Shown: positions 25,376 to 35,339, counted from the stretch's first letter. The stretch: 64,000 nt of DNA from Flavihumibacter profundi (GCF_020076305.1 NZ_JAIQXE010000002.1:868001-932000), one strand, 5' to 3'. Notes: generated by a model from the letters alone, not told the origin. Program-made: numbers and translations.

Positions 25376-25383
25376 TAAATTCG
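25376..25383 (+). promoter_or_regulatory. Possible -7 box of rel/spoT
   Basis: TAAATTCG matches TAnnTTTG with one mismatch and lies six bases before the ATG of the ppGpp synthetase gene. No -33 element was recognised. Confidence 0.3.
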
Positions 25384-25389
25384 TAGACG

Positions 25390-27630
25390 ATGGAAACTGT
25401 AGCCGCGATACCAAAATACAACCTGTCAGAGGAGCAGGAAAAGAAGCTGATCCTGAGGGAATACCGTGCACTTTTACGTTGCCTTAAACCGAAATTGAAG
25501 CCCGGCGATAAGGAATTGGTGCGGGTTGCATTTGAAATGGCAGCCGATGCCCATAAGACCATGCGCAGGAAAAGCGGGGAACCCTATATCCTTCATCCCC
25601 TGGCGGTTGCCCGTATTTGCGTGGAAGAAATTGGCCTTTGGGTACGTTCTACTATTTGTGCCCTGTTGCATGATACGGTAGAAGACACCGATATTACCCT
25701 GGATGATGTAGAGCGGAATTTTGGCAGTGAAATAGCCAGGATCGTAGACGGGCTTACCAAAATTGCTAATGTCATAGATGTAAATGCTTCCCAGCAGGCA
25801 GAGAATTTTAAGAAAATCCTGCTCACCTTAACCGATGACCCCAGGGTTATCCTGATCAAATTATCGGACCGCCTCCACAATATGCGAACACTGGAGAGCA
25901 TGAAGCGGGAGAAGCAGCTAAAGATATCTTCTGAGACCGTCTATATATATGCGCCCCTGGCCCACCGTATGGGTTTGTACAATATCAAGACCGAGATGGA
26001 AGACCTGGCCATGAAATACATGGAGCCGGATACTTATAAGGAAATCGCCCGCAAACTTTCAGAAACAAAGCGGGAACGGACCCGGTATATAAACGAGTTT
26101 ATCCGGCCGCTGCGCGATAAAATGGAGAAGGCGGAATTCGATTTCGACATCTATGGACGCCCAAAGAGTATCCATTCGATCTGGAACAAAATGAAAAAAA
26201 AGGGGGTCAGTTTCGAGGAGGTTTATGATCTATTTGCCATCAGGGTTATACTTAATTCCCCCCCAGAACGGGAGAAAGAAGATTGCTGGAAAGTTTATTC
26301 CATGATTACGGATGAATACACGCCCTCTCCAGAAAGGTTGCGGGACTGGCTCAGTAATCCCAAGAGCAATGGTTATGAAGCCCTCCATACAACAGTAATG
26401 GGGCCCCAGGGCAAATGGGTGGAAGTGCAGATCCGCACCAAAAGGATGAATGAGATTGCAGAAAAAGGTCTTGCAGCCCACTGGAAATATAAGGAAGGTG
26501 CGGCCGACGAAAGCCGGTTTGATAAATGGTTCCACCAAATAAGGGAAGTGCTGGCTAACCAGGATACCGACTCGGTAGATTTTCTGCAGGATTTCAAAAC
26601 CAGTTTCCTGGCAGAAGAAATCTATGTATATACACCCAAAGGCGATGTGAAAATGCTGCCGGTAAATTCAACAGCGCTTGATTTTGCCTTTGCTATCCAT
26701 TCTGCGGTTGGTGCTCGTTGTATAGGCGCAAAAGTGAACCATAAGCTGGTGCCCCTGAGCCATAAGTTGCGTAGTGGCGACCAGATTGAAATCATCACTT
26801 CGAATAAGCAGAAGCCTTCGGAAGACTGGCTGAATTTTGTAGTAACAGCCAAGGCAAAGTCGAAAATAAAAGATGCGCTAAAGGAAGAAAAGCGCAAAAT
26901 TGCCGAAGACGGAAAATATTTTGTCCAGCGTAAACTGGAAGGCATGGGAGCAGGGTATAACCCTCAAAATATTGAAATACTGGCAGACTTTTATAAACAG
27001 CCGAGCACGCTGGATTTTTTTTACCAGGTAGCTACAAAAAGCATCGACCTGAAGGAATTGAAAGAATTCCATGTTTTGGGCGATAAACTGGAAGCTCCAA
27101 AACCCCAGCGGCCACCGATTGAAAACAAGTCGGAATCCACCAACCATGACCTTGCAAAAAAAGACGCTGAGCTGATCATATTCGGGGAGAGCAGCGATAA
27201 GATCATGTATAACCTTGCTAATTGCTGCAAGCCAATTCCTGGTGATGATGTTTTTGGTTTTGTTACTACAGGGAAAGGGTTAACCATACACCGGACCAAT
27301 TGCCCAAATGCTTCAAAGTTGCTGGCTAATTATGGCCACAGGGTGGTGAAAACCAAATGGGCAAAAAATAAAGAGATATCTTTTCTTACTGGTTTGAACA
27401 TTATAGGCCTGGATGATGTTGGTGTGGTTAATAAAATCACAAACCTTATTTCGGGGGAAATGAAAATCAATATCAGTGCCCTTTCCATTGAAGCGAATGA
27501 AGGTATTTTCAGGGGGTCTATTAAGGTATTTGTTCACGATAAGGAAGAACTGGATGAATTGGTAATGCGGTTGAAGCAATTGAGCGGTATTCATTCTATT
27601 GAAAGATATGATACAGATACTCCGTCATAG
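25390..27630 (+). CDS. Bifunctional (p)ppGpp synthetase/hydrolase, Rel/SpoT family
   Basis: A 746-residue enzyme that makes and degrades the alarmone (p)ppGpp. The HD hydrolase domain (about 50-155) has the HDTVED signature at 94-99 and looks active. The synthetase domain (about 240-350) carries YGRPKSIHSIW and the substrate block NPKSNGYEALHT. A TGS domain (about 400-465, VYTPKGDVKMLP) and a zinc-finger-like region with Cys in NCCKPIPGDDV precede a C-terminal ACT domain (about 670-740). One such gene usually serves as the only long RSH enzyme in a Bacteroidota genome, so I do not assign relA or spoT specifically. ATG at 25390 is clear. Confidence 0.95.
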   Translation: METVAAIPKYNLSEEQEKKLILREYRALLRCLKPKLKPGDKELVRVAFEMAADAHKTMRRKSGEPYILHPLAVARICVEEIGLWVRSTICALLHDTVEDTDITLDDVERNFGSEIARIVDGLTKIANVIDVNASQQAENFKKILLTLTDDPRVILIKLSDRLHNMRTLESMKREKQLKISSETVYIYAPLAHRMGLYNIKTEMEDLAMKYMEPDTYKEIARKLSETKRERTRYINEFIRPLRDKMEKAEFDFDIYGRPKSIHSIWNKMKKKGVSFEEVYDLFAIRVILNSPPEREKEDCWKVYSMITDEYTPSPERLRDWLSNPKSNGYEALHTTVMGPQGKWVEVQIRTKRMNEIAEKGLAAHWKYKEGAADESRFDKWFHQIREVLANQDTDSVDFLQDFKTSFLAEEIYVYTPKGDVKMLPVNSTALDFAFAIHSAVGARCIGAKVNHKLVPLSHKLRSGDQIEIITSNKQKPSEDWLNFVVTAKAKSKIKDALKEEKRKIAEDGKYFVQRKLEGMGAGYNPQNIEILADFYKQPSTLDFFYQVATKSIDLKELKEFHVLGDKLEAPKPQRPPIENKSESTNHDLAKKDAELIIFGESSDKIMYNLANCCKPIPGDDVFGFVTTGKGLTIHRTNCPNASKLLANYGHRVVKTKWAKNKEISFLTGLNIIGLDDVGVVNKITNLISGEMKINISALSIEANEGIFRGSIKVFVHDKEELDELVMRLKQLSGIHSIERYDTDTPS

Positions 27631-27755
27631 TTGATTAATGTATCTGTTTGTTTTTAGCAGCAAATAAGGTGGTTTTTGTGTCAATGATAGATAGGCTTTA
27701 ATTACTAAGTGTATAACTAGCTTTTTTATTTTTTCAATAACCTAAATATTGCTGT

Positions 27756-30719
27756 ATGAGAAAAACGCTCATGCGGGTTCTGCCATTTTTCCTTGTAATG
27801 GTATTGCCTGCTTACGGTTGGGCCCAGTTTACTGTTTCGGGAACGGTTACAGACGCCCAAAAAAAACCGGTGCCTGCCGCATCTGTCAGGCTCATAAACA
27901 CTAATACCGGAACGAGTACTGATGCTGCGGGATATTTTTCCCTGACGCTTCCCGGGCAGTCTGCCACTATAGAAATTTCTTCAGTCGGATTTTTATCCCG
28001 TACTATCCAGGTAACTGCGGCAAATAATAAAGTTGTTATTGAATTGCAGGAAGACCTTAGCAGGCTTGAGGAAGTAGTTGTTACAGGCCTGGCCACTTCT
28101 GTAAAGCGTTCCAACCTTGCCAATGCAGTTTCATCGGTTTCTGCAAAAGAACTGGTGGGTACAACATCTCAGCCAACACTCGACGGTGCTTTGTATGGTA
28201 AGTTCCCGGGTGCCAATATTTCGGCCAATTCCGGTGCTCCCGGTGGTGGTATATCCATAAAGATGCGGGGCATTACCTCAATTGTCGGTAACTCCCAGCC
28301 CTTGTTTATAGTTGATGGTGTTTACTATGATAACTCCTCAATTCCGGCCGGTTTAAATACCATATCAAAAGCTGCCGGACAGGGAAGTAATTCAAACCAG
28401 GATAACCCATCGAACAGGATTGCTGATCTCGACCCCGAGGATATTGATAGGGTAGAGATCCTGAAAGGCGCTTCTGCTGCGGCAATTTATGGTTCAAGAG
28501 CTGCGGGCGGTGTGGTTTTAATTACTACCAAAAGAGGAAAAAGCGGTAAGCCGAAGATAGAATTCGGGCAATCTTTTGGTATGCAGTCACAATTACATAA
28601 ACTTGGCCAGAGAAGCTGGGATGCTACTAAAGTTGAAGCCGCCTATGGAGCAAATGGCCTGAATTTGTATAATTCAGTTAATGGTAAAACCTATAATTAT
28701 GAAGATGAATTATATGGAAACAAAGGCCAGATGAGCGATACGCGGTTAAGTGTAAGCGGTGGTTCTGATAAAACGAGTTACTATGTTGGTTTCAGTCACC
28801 GTGATGATGATGGAATTGTGCAACGCACAGGGTATAAAAAAACATCCTTCCGGATAAACCTTGACCAAAAAATAGCAAAAAACCTGGACCTTTCTGTCAA
28901 TTCCAATTATGTTTCTTCAAGGGCCGACAGAGGGTATTTCAATAATGATAATACCAGCACCAGTATGGGAGTTTCATTTGTATCTACCCCTTCCTGGGTG
29001 GACCTGCACCCGGATGCAAACGGTAATTATCCAAATAACCCACTTGCTCCTTCAAATTTTCTTCAGACCAGGGACCTTATTACCAACAGGGAAGACGTGA
29101 ACCGTATTTTAATAGGCGGCTCCCTGAATTGGAAAGTTTTATCTTCTGGACACCACGATTTAAAATTAACCGCAAGGGGCGGTATGGATAATTATACCCT
29201 TGGTACAACTGCCATATTCCCGCCGGAATTGCAGTTTGAAAAAAATGGTAATGGTACCAATGGTGCTTCTATTTATGGTACCACAGTGGCCAAGAACTCA
29301 AATATTTCCGCCTTTGCAGTGTATACGTTCACGCCAAAAGAAGGATTAAATTTCAGGACCCAGGCAGGTGTTACCGCGGAGGATATTAACCTGAACAATG
29401 TATTGAATACCGCGACCCAGTTGATTGGGACACAAACTAACCTTAGTCAGGCCGGTGCCATAAAAGTTGACCAGGCTAAGACTATCCAAAAAGACCGAGG
29501 CTTCTTTGCGCAGGAAGAATTGAATTTAAAAAACATTGTCCTTGCAACAATTGGCCTTCGCGGCGACAAGTCGAGCCGTAATGGTGATGCCAATAAAATG
29601 TATTATTATCCCAAAGCATCATTGGCTTTCAATATTCATGAATTGCCTTCCTGGAATGCTAGTTCCATCAGCCAGTTGAAAGCCCGGGTTGCCTATGGTG
29701 AATCCGGAAACTTTGCACCTTTTGGAGCTATTTACACGCCACTTGTACCGGCAGTCTTTAATGGCACAACCGGGTCAATTGTAGGGCTTACAAGAGGTAA
29801 TGATAAACTTGGTCCCGAAAGGCAGAAAGAGCTTGAAATGGGCGTAGACCTGGGCCTTTTGAAAAACCGCATTGGTGTTACCTTTACCTACTATCTGAAG
29901 AATGTTGAGGATCTTTTACTGAATGTTGAAGTTGCCAGTTCTTCAGGTTTTACCACCGCATGGAAGAATGTTGCAGCTATCCAGAATAAAGGGGTGGAAT
30001 TAGGTATTAACGCGATACCTGTTGCAACGAAAACATGGAAATGGAATACACAGTTAAACTTCTGGAAAAATAAGGCTGAAGTTACGCGCCTTGACGTACC
30101 GGCATTTAATACCGGCGCTTTTGGTGCAACGTTAGGTACCTACCGAATTGAAAAAGGAAAAAGTCCAACCCAATTAGTAGGCATTGGCACAGCTGACGAT
30201 AAAGTTGATCCAGCTACAGGCCTTGCTGTATTTGGAGATGCCGAGCCAGATTTTAACATGTCATGGTCTAATAATGTTACCTGGAAAAATTTTGAACTAG
30301 CCGTTTTGATGCACTGGAAGCAGGGGGGTAAAAACATTAATTTATCCACTTTGCTAAGTGATATTTTCGGAACATCCCCTGATTTTGATAAAATGACCCT
30401 GGATCCTAAAAGTCAAGTCACTAATGGAAATTACCGGCTTAATGCGCTGGGTACAACTGCGGGGCCCTGGATAGAGGATGCGTCTTATTTCAGGGTGAGG
30501 GAAATTGGGTTGAGTTATCGATTGCCAAAAGAATGGTTCCGCAACCTGGCAGCTGTTAAAGTCGGGTTCTCGGGCCGTAACCTCATCAATGTGTTCAAGT
30601 ACAATAGTTATGACCCTGAAGTTTCAAATTTTGGGGCCAACGCTATTTCAAGCAATGTAGAAGTTACCCCATTCCCATCTGCAAAAAGTTTCCTGTTTAA
30701 TATCACGGTAACTTTTTAA
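27756..30719 (+). CDS. SusC/RagA-family TonB-dependent outer-membrane transporter
   Basis: A 987-residue receptor with a signal peptide (to about residue 24), a carboxypeptidase-regulatory-like domain (FTVSGTVTDAQKKPVPAAS), a short linker with the SusC-specific EEVVVTGLAT region, a plug domain (KMRGITSI and PLFIVDGV), and a 22-strand barrel. It opens a two-gene unit with a SusD homologue 17 bases downstream. Together they bind and import a glycan or oligopeptide at the outer membrane. It is at the small end of the SusC range. No glycoside hydrolase, protease or regulator is next to it, so the substrate cannot be inferred from context. Confidence 0.95.
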   Translation: MRKTLMRVLPFFLVMVLPAYGWAQFTVSGTVTDAQKKPVPAASVRLINTNTGTSTDAAGYFSLTLPGQSATIEISSVGFLSRTIQVTAANNKVVIELQEDLSRLEEVVVTGLATSVKRSNLANAVSSVSAKELVGTTSQPTLDGALYGKFPGANISANSGAPGGGISIKMRGITSIVGNSQPLFIVDGVYYDNSSIPAGLNTISKAAGQGSNSNQDNPSNRIADLDPEDIDRVEILKGASAAAIYGSRAAGGVVLITTKRGKSGKPKIEFGQSFGMQSQLHKLGQRSWDATKVEAAYGANGLNLYNSVNGKTYNYEDELYGNKGQMSDTRLSVSGGSDKTSYYVGFSHRDDDGIVQRTGYKKTSFRINLDQKIAKNLDLSVNSNYVSSRADRGYFNNDNTSTSMGVSFVSTPSWVDLHPDANGNYPNNPLAPSNFLQTRDLITNREDVNRILIGGSLNWKVLSSGHHDLKLTARGGMDNYTLGTTAIFPPELQFEKNGNGTNGASIYGTTVAKNSNISAFAVYTFTPKEGLNFRTQAGVTAEDINLNNVLNTATQLIGTQTNLSQAGAIKVDQAKTIQKDRGFFAQEELNLKNIVLATIGLRGDKSSRNGDANKMYYYPKASLAFNIHELPSWNASSISQLKARVAYGESGNFAPFGAIYTPLVPAVFNGTTGSIVGLTRGNDKLGPERQKELEMGVDLGLLKNRIGVTFTYYLKNVEDLLLNVEVASSSGFTTAWKNVAAIQNKGVELGINAIPVATKTWKWNTQLNFWKNKAEVTRLDVPAFNTGAFGATLGTYRIEKGKSPTQLVGIGTADDKVDPATGLAVFGDAEPDFNMSWSNNVTWKNFELAVLMHWKQGGKNINLSTLLSDIFGTSPDFDKMTLDPKSQVTNGNYRLNALGTTAGPWIEDASYFRVREIGLSYRLPKEWFRNLAAVKVGFSGRNLINVFKYNSYDPEVSNFGANAISSNVEVTPFPSAKSFLFNITVTF

Positions 30720-30736
30720 CCTAACCTAAAAAACTA

Positions 30737-32065
30737 ATGAGTATGAAACCTTCATATAAAAGATCATCCATTTTTTCCATGTGCTGGGTAGGCGCAGCGA
30801 TACTTGCTTTTAGTGCCTGTACTATAGATCCTATACCAGATCCCAATAACCCCAGTGCAGGGGAAATAACCAAAAACGCTTCACTGGGTGAAATTCAGAA
30901 CCTGGTAACAGGTATTGAATCGGGCATGAGAGAAAACCTGGGCGGTTATCTTGACGACGTTGGTGTTATTGGCAGGGAATTTTACAGGTTCTCTTCATCC
31001 GATCCCCGCTTTACTTCTGATTTATTGGGAAAGGGAAGTGCAACCTTAGACAACAACACTTTTTATACAACAAACCCTTTTGAGTCCCGCTACCGGGTTG
31101 TGAAAAACGCGAATATTCTTATCGAAGCCCTGCAAAATACAAAAGCTGCCATTAGTGAAGACCAGCGTAAGGCAGGCATTGCCTATGCAAAAACCATTAA
31201 AGCGCATGAGTTGTTAATGGTGTTTAACCTGCAATATTCAAATGGTATAAGGGTTGATGTTGCAGACCCTGATAACCTGGGTCCATTCCTCGATAAAGAT
31301 GCTTCTTTAACAGCAATCCAAACCTTGCTCGATGAGGCAAATACTGACCTAAAATCCAGTGGTGCTGTATTGCCATTCACGACGACATTATGGAGTTCCA
31401 ATATTGCAGGGGAGTTCTCGAAACTCAACCGTGCGCTGGCTGCCCGTGTAGCGGTTTATAAACAGGAATGGGCGCAGGCTTTAACGGCACTTTCCGAGTC
31501 GTTTTATTCGCTTACCGGGGATTTAAAGACCGGTTCTTATTATCTTTTTTCAACAGCAGGAGGTGATGCCCTTACGGCACTTTATTATCCCCAGAACTCC
31601 AGTGGTGAAACAAGGGTTGCCCAGCCATCCTTTATCACCGATGCTGCACCTGGCGATACAAGGCTTAATAAAGTCTCCAAAAGAGACCAGAATGCTTTTG
31701 TAGATGGTTTGTCAAGCGATTACGATGTTTGGGTATATAAAACCAATACAGACCCGATGCCGATCATCCGGAATGAGGAGTTGGTCCTGATATATGCTGA
31801 AGCACAGGCACAGTCGAATAATAGCACTGAAGCTATAAAAGCCATTGACAGGGTGCGCACTGCTGCCGGGTTGGTAAATTATAGCGGAGCAACTGATGCT
31901 GCGAGCCTCATCAATGAAATACTGGTACAACGCAGGTATTCGTTGTATGCAGAAGGGCACAGGTGGATAGACATGCGCAGGTACGACCGGCTAAGCGAGC
32001 TGCCTATAGACCGCACCGGAGATGATGTTTGGGTTGAATTTCCCCGTCCGGCTACTGAAAATTAG
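30737..32065 (+). CDS. SusD/RagB-family substrate-binding lipoprotein
   Basis: A 442-residue outer-membrane lipoprotein and partner lid of the SusC homologue upstream. The signal peptide ends in the lipobox FSAC with the lipid-attached Cys at about residue 28. TPR-like helices with segments such as AHELLMVFNLQYSNG and the C-terminal RYSLYAEGHRWIDMRRY block typical of SusD follow. At 442 residues it is shorter than SusD of Bacteroides (about 550), matching the short SusC partner. ATG at 30737 was used; ATG at 30743 is equally possible. A strong terminator closes the pair at 32.1 kb. Confidence 0.93.
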   Translation: MSMKPSYKRSSIFSMCWVGAAILAFSACTIDPIPDPNNPSAGEITKNASLGEIQNLVTGIESGMRENLGGYLDDVGVIGREFYRFSSSDPRFTSDLLGKGSATLDNNTFYTTNPFESRYRVVKNANILIEALQNTKAAISEDQRKAGIAYAKTIKAHELLMVFNLQYSNGIRVDVADPDNLGPFLDKDASLTAIQTLLDEANTDLKSSGAVLPFTTTLWSSNIAGEFSKLNRALAARVAVYKQEWAQALTALSESFYSLTGDLKTGSYYLFSTAGGDALTALYYPQNSSGETRVAQPSFITDAAPGDTRLNKVSKRDQNAFVDGLSSDYDVWVYKTNTDPMPIIRNEELVLIYAEAQAQSNNSTEAIKAIDRVRTAAGLVNYSGATDAASLINEILVQRRYSLYAEGHRWIDMRRYDRLSELPIDRTGDDVWVEFPRPATEN

Positions 32066-32089
32066 TAGATTCGGAAAATAAACAAAAGG

Positions 32090-32114
32090 CCCCTTCTCAG
32101 CGAAGGGGTTTTTT
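32090..32114 (+). terminator. Terminator of the SusCD unit
   Basis: CCCCTTC (32090-32096) and GAAGGGG (32102-32108) form a 7-bp perfect stem with a 5-base loop, followed by six Ts. Confidence 0.9.
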
Positions 32115-32116
32115 AT

Positions 32117-32147
32117 TTCGGCTTTTATTTCGCAAGGCCTATTTTTG
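32117..32147 (+). promoter_or_regulatory. Promoter of purA
   Basis: TTCG at 32117-32120 (one mismatch to TTTG), a 19-base spacer and TATTTTTG at 32140-32147, an exact TAnnTTTG match. It begins just after the SusCD terminator and 38 bases before the purA ATG. Confidence 0.6.
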
Positions 32148-32185
32148 CCGCCTAATCATTTGACAATTTCCACAAATAATAATAC

Positions 32186-33448
32186 ATGGTAGATGCAATT
32201 TTAGGCCTCCAGTGGGGCGACGAGGGTAAGGGTAAGATAGTAGATTATTTCGCCCCCCGTTATGATATCATAGCGCGCTTCCAGGGTGGACCAAATGCAG
32301 GACATACCCTGTATGTTGGTGGTAAGAAAGTTGTTTTGCACCAAATTCCTTCCGGGGTTTTCCATGAAAACACTATAAATCTTATAGGGAATGGGGTAGT
32401 CCTGGATCCTGTAACCTTGAAAAGGGAATGTGATACGGTAGCTTCTTTTGGAGTTGATGTAAAGAAAAATCTCTTCATTTCTCACCGTACCCACCTGATT
32501 CTACCTACGCATAGGGCGCTTGACAAGGCTTCTGAACTCCAGAAGGGAAATGATAAAATAGGTTCTACGCTCAAAGGAATCGGACCAGCATATATGGATA
32601 AGACCGGCCGTAATGGATTGCGTGTAGGTGACCTCCTGGATAAAAATTTTACTACATCTTATATCCGCCTTCGGCTGAAACATCAGCGTTTGCTCGATAA
32701 TTTTAATTTCCAGGAAGATATAACTGCCTGGGAAGAGGAGTTTTTCGATGCCATTGATTTCCTGCGCAGCCTGAATGTAGTGAACGGGGAATATTTTATA
32801 AATGAGAAAATAGCTGCCGGTAAAAAAGTTTTGGCAGAAGGTGCACAGGGTAGTATGCTGGATATTGATTTTGGCACTTTCCCATTTGTTACCTCTTCAA
32901 ATACCACGACTTCGGGCGTTTGTAACGGCCTGGGTGTGGCCCCGCAGAAAATCAGGGAAGTTATGGGGGTAACCAAAGCCTATTGTACAAGAGTAGGTGG
33001 TGGACCATTCCCGACAGAACTGCACGATGCCACCGGCGAGGAATTACGCAAGCTTGGCAATGAATTTGGTGCCACCACAGGTCGTCCCCGCCGTTGCGGA
33101 TGGATCGACCTGGTAGCATTGAAATATGCCTGTATGATCAACGGGGTAACCAAAGTTATTATGACAAAGGCCGATGTCCTGGATAAATTTGAGGAACTGA
33201 AAGTTTGTACAGGTTATGAAATCGACGGAAATATTTCAGAAAATATCCCCTTCCAGATGACCAGGCACCAGATTGATCCTGTGCTGAAGAGTTTCCCGGG
33301 ATGGAATACTGATACCACGCAGGTAACCAAAATTGCTGAAATGCCTGAAAAGATGAAGCAATATGTTGACTTTATTAATCGTTTCACTGGCGTAAATGTT
33401 TCACATATATCAAACGGGCCCGGCCGTGACCAGATTGTTGCTGTTTAA
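32186..33448 (+). CDS. purA: Adenylosuccinate synthetase
   Basis: A 420-residue GTP-dependent enzyme that joins IMP and aspartate in AMP synthesis. The N-terminal GDEGKGK loop (QWGDEGKGKIVDYF), the IMP-binding region GGPNAGHT, the VEGAQG-like LAEGAQGSML block, and the C-terminal GRPRRCGWIDL segment are all present. The ATG at 32186 gives the expected N-terminus. It is preceded by its own promoter, and 90 bases separate it from the acidic protein gene downstream; I see no terminator in that gap, so purA may read into the acidic gene and pabB. Confidence 0.97.
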   Translation: MVDAILGLQWGDEGKGKIVDYFAPRYDIIARFQGGPNAGHTLYVGGKKVVLHQIPSGVFHENTINLIGNGVVLDPVTLKRECDTVASFGVDVKKNLFISHRTHLILPTHRALDKASELQKGNDKIGSTLKGIGPAYMDKTGRNGLRVGDLLDKNFTTSYIRLRLKHQRLLDNFNFQEDITAWEEEFFDAIDFLRSLNVVNGEYFINEKIAAGKKVLAEGAQGSMLDIDFGTFPFVTSSNTTTSGVCNGLGVAPQKIREVMGVTKAYCTRVGGGPFPTELHDATGEELRKLGNEFGATTGRPRRCGWIDLVALKYACMINGVTKVIMTKADVLDKFEELKVCTGYEIDGNISENIPFQMTRHQIDPVLKSFPGWNTDTTQVTKIAEMPEKMKQYVDFINRFTGVNVSHISNGPGRDQIVAV

Positions 33449-33538
33449 ACAGTTTACAGCCTGCCCGAAAAAATATTTTTTTAAAAATTTGGCCATTTAA
33501 AAAGAACATTGAAATTTACATCGTAATCCATTTGTGCT

Positions 33539-33976
33539 ATGGCTTCTAAATCTGATAAAGAAAAAAAAACCACCCCGAAAGCTGCAGGTAATGCAAGCGA
33601 GCCCGTTAAGAAAGCTTCTTCTAAACCAAGTAAGAAATTGGAAGATGAGGATGAAGATTTTGACGAGGATGAAGAGACCCCGAAATCAACTGCTAAAAAA
33701 TCTGCCAAGTCTTCTAAGTTGTCAAAGTCTGATGAAGAAGATGATGATGAAGAAGTTGGTGAAGAAGAAGATGATTGGGATAAGGTAGAGGAAGATGATA
33801 GTTGGGACCCAGACTTCGAGGAGTTTGATCTTCCAAAATCCAAAACCAAGAAGGGACCAGCAACCGGGAGTAAAAAAGCCGGGAAAGATGAAGATGATCT
33901 TGGAATTGATGATGATTTCAAGGAAATGGATCTTTTCAATGACTCTGGTTTTGACGACGATGAGGATGACTTTTAA
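33539..33976 (+). CDS. Highly acidic, probably disordered protein, 145 residues
   Basis: About 40 per cent of the residues are Asp or Glu, in blocks such as DEDEDFDEDEE and DEEDDDEEVGEEEDDW, interleaved with Lys-Ser-rich stretches in the first two thirds (KSTAKKSAKSSK). There are no signal peptide, membrane segment or cysteines. The charge pattern suggests an intrinsically disordered protein that could bind basic partners or metals. Similar acidic tails occur in RNA polymerase delta subunits, but no such domain is recognisable here. The stop codon overlaps the pabB ATG by one base (TAATG), so the two are probably translationally coupled. Function is unknown. Confidence 0.8.
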   Translation: MASKSDKEKKTTPKAAGNASEPVKKASSKPSKKLEDEDEDFDEDEETPKSTAKKSAKSSKLSKSDEEDDDEEVGEEEDDWDKVEEDDSWDPDFEEFDLPKSKTKKGPATGSKKAGKDEDDLGIDDDFKEMDLFNDSGFDDDEDDF

Positions 33977-35292
33977 TGTCTATAAGTAACTATGCTGTAA
34001 AGCGGCAGTTTACCGGATTTTCCCTGACTGTTACGCCAACTTTAAAGCAACAAATGTTGAATTGGGCCAACCAGTTCAACATTTGTTGCTTTATGGATAA
34101 TAATAACTATCCGGCAAGCCTCCATAGTTATGAAACGCTGGTGGCAGCAGGGGCATGGAAATGGGTGAAGCTTACCGCCGGCAATGCATTTTGTACACTG
34201 AGAGCCTTTTATGAACATCAGGCAGACTGGTTATTTGGTCATTTTGGTTTTGACCTTAAGGCGGAAACAGAATCGGTACCCACAGCACTCCCTGACCGGA
34301 TTGGGTTTCCGGATTGCTATTTTTTTGTTCCGGAACATCTTCTGCTCCTGCAGGATAACCAGGTGCTGATTAGTTCATACTCAGCAGATCCTGAAAAACT
34401 TTTATTGAGTATCATTAACAGTCATGAGGTAAATCAATCGGAAGCAGATTGCCCGGTTAAGCTTCAGCCTGCTATGGGTAAGGATGAATATATTAATAAA
34501 GTTAATGCATTAAAAGCGCATATTCATCGGGGTGACTGTTATGAAATCAATTTTTGCCAGGAGTTTTTTGCCTCACCCGCTGAAATAAATCCGGTTAAGG
34601 TATTCAAACGTTTAACCGAAGTTTCCCCCAATCCGTTTTCGGTATTTTACAAAATTGAGGATGTATACCTGTTGTGTGCCAGCCCCGAGCGTTTTCTGCG
34701 AATTAACGCCGGCTCTGTATGGTCGCAACCGATTAAAGGTACAGCTCCCCGGAATACTGTCGATCCCAATGCAGACGCCGAACTGGCACGCTTACTGGCA
34801 ATAAACAGTAAAGAACAGTCTGAAAATGTTATGGTGGTTGACCTGGTACGTAATGATTTGTCGAAATTCTGCCAGCCTGGGACTGTTCATGTGGAAGAGT
34901 TATTTGGTGTATATAGTTTTCCACAGGTGCACCAATTGATTTCAACAGTTAAGGGTGAATTGTCACCGGGTATGAACTGGATTGATGCTGTGCAGCAAAG
35001 CTTTCCAATGGGTTCCATGACCGGGGCGCCGAAAAGACGCGTACTGGAACTAATTGAAGCCTATGAAAAGGCCAGGCGGGGGATATTTTCAGGAGCAGTA
35101 GGCTATTGTACGCCAGAAGGAAATGCTGATTTTAATGTTGTAATCAGAAGCATCCTGTATAACCAAACAAAAAAACACCTGTCCTGCCTCGTTGGTTCAG
35201 GAATTACCTGGTATGCTGAGGCTGAAAAAGAATATGAAGAGTGTTTGCTGAAAGCAGCCGCCATTATGGAAACGGTGAGTGGTAAGGTGTAA
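33976..35292 (+). CDS. pabB: Aminodeoxychorismate synthase component I (PabB) or close chorismate-binding relative
   Basis: A 438-residue chorismate-utilising enzyme. The C-terminal chorismate-binding domain (about 175-430) has the motifs QPIKGTAPRNT, MVVDLVRNDLSKF and the substrate block GSMTGAPKRRVLELI, followed by SGAVGYCTPEG. The N-terminal 170 residues form the divergent subdomain seen in anthranilate synthase I and PabB proteins. The PIKGT motif, rather than PIAGT, favours aminodeoxychorismate synthase in folate synthesis over anthranilate synthase, an inference from known family patterns. No pabA or pabC gene is adjacent. Its ATG overlaps the stop of the acidic gene. Confidence 0.88.
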   Translation: MSISNYAVKRQFTGFSLTVTPTLKQQMLNWANQFNICCFMDNNNYPASLHSYETLVAAGAWKWVKLTAGNAFCTLRAFYEHQADWLFGHFGFDLKAETESVPTALPDRIGFPDCYFFVPEHLLLLQDNQVLISSYSADPEKLLLSIINSHEVNQSEADCPVKLQPAMGKDEYINKVNALKAHIHRGDCYEINFCQEFFASPAEINPVKVFKRLTEVSPNPFSVFYKIEDVYLLCASPERFLRINAGSVWSQPIKGTAPRNTVDPNADAELARLLAINSKEQSENVMVVDLVRNDLSKFCQPGTVHVEELFGVYSFPQVHQLISTVKGELSPGMNWIDAVQQSFPMGSMTGAPKRRVLELIEAYEKARRGIFSGAVGYCTPEGNADFNVVIRSILYNQTKKHLSCLVGSGITWYAEAEKEYEECLLKAAAIMETVSGKV

Positions 35293-35339
35293 GCAGTAAA
35301 TTTGCTGCGTGACTTGCCGCTAACCGCTTACGTCCTATT

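Noticed and set aside
27631-27755. Riboswitch or other leader before the SusC gene
   Set aside because: The 125 bases are AT-rich without a stable stem or known aptamer pattern.
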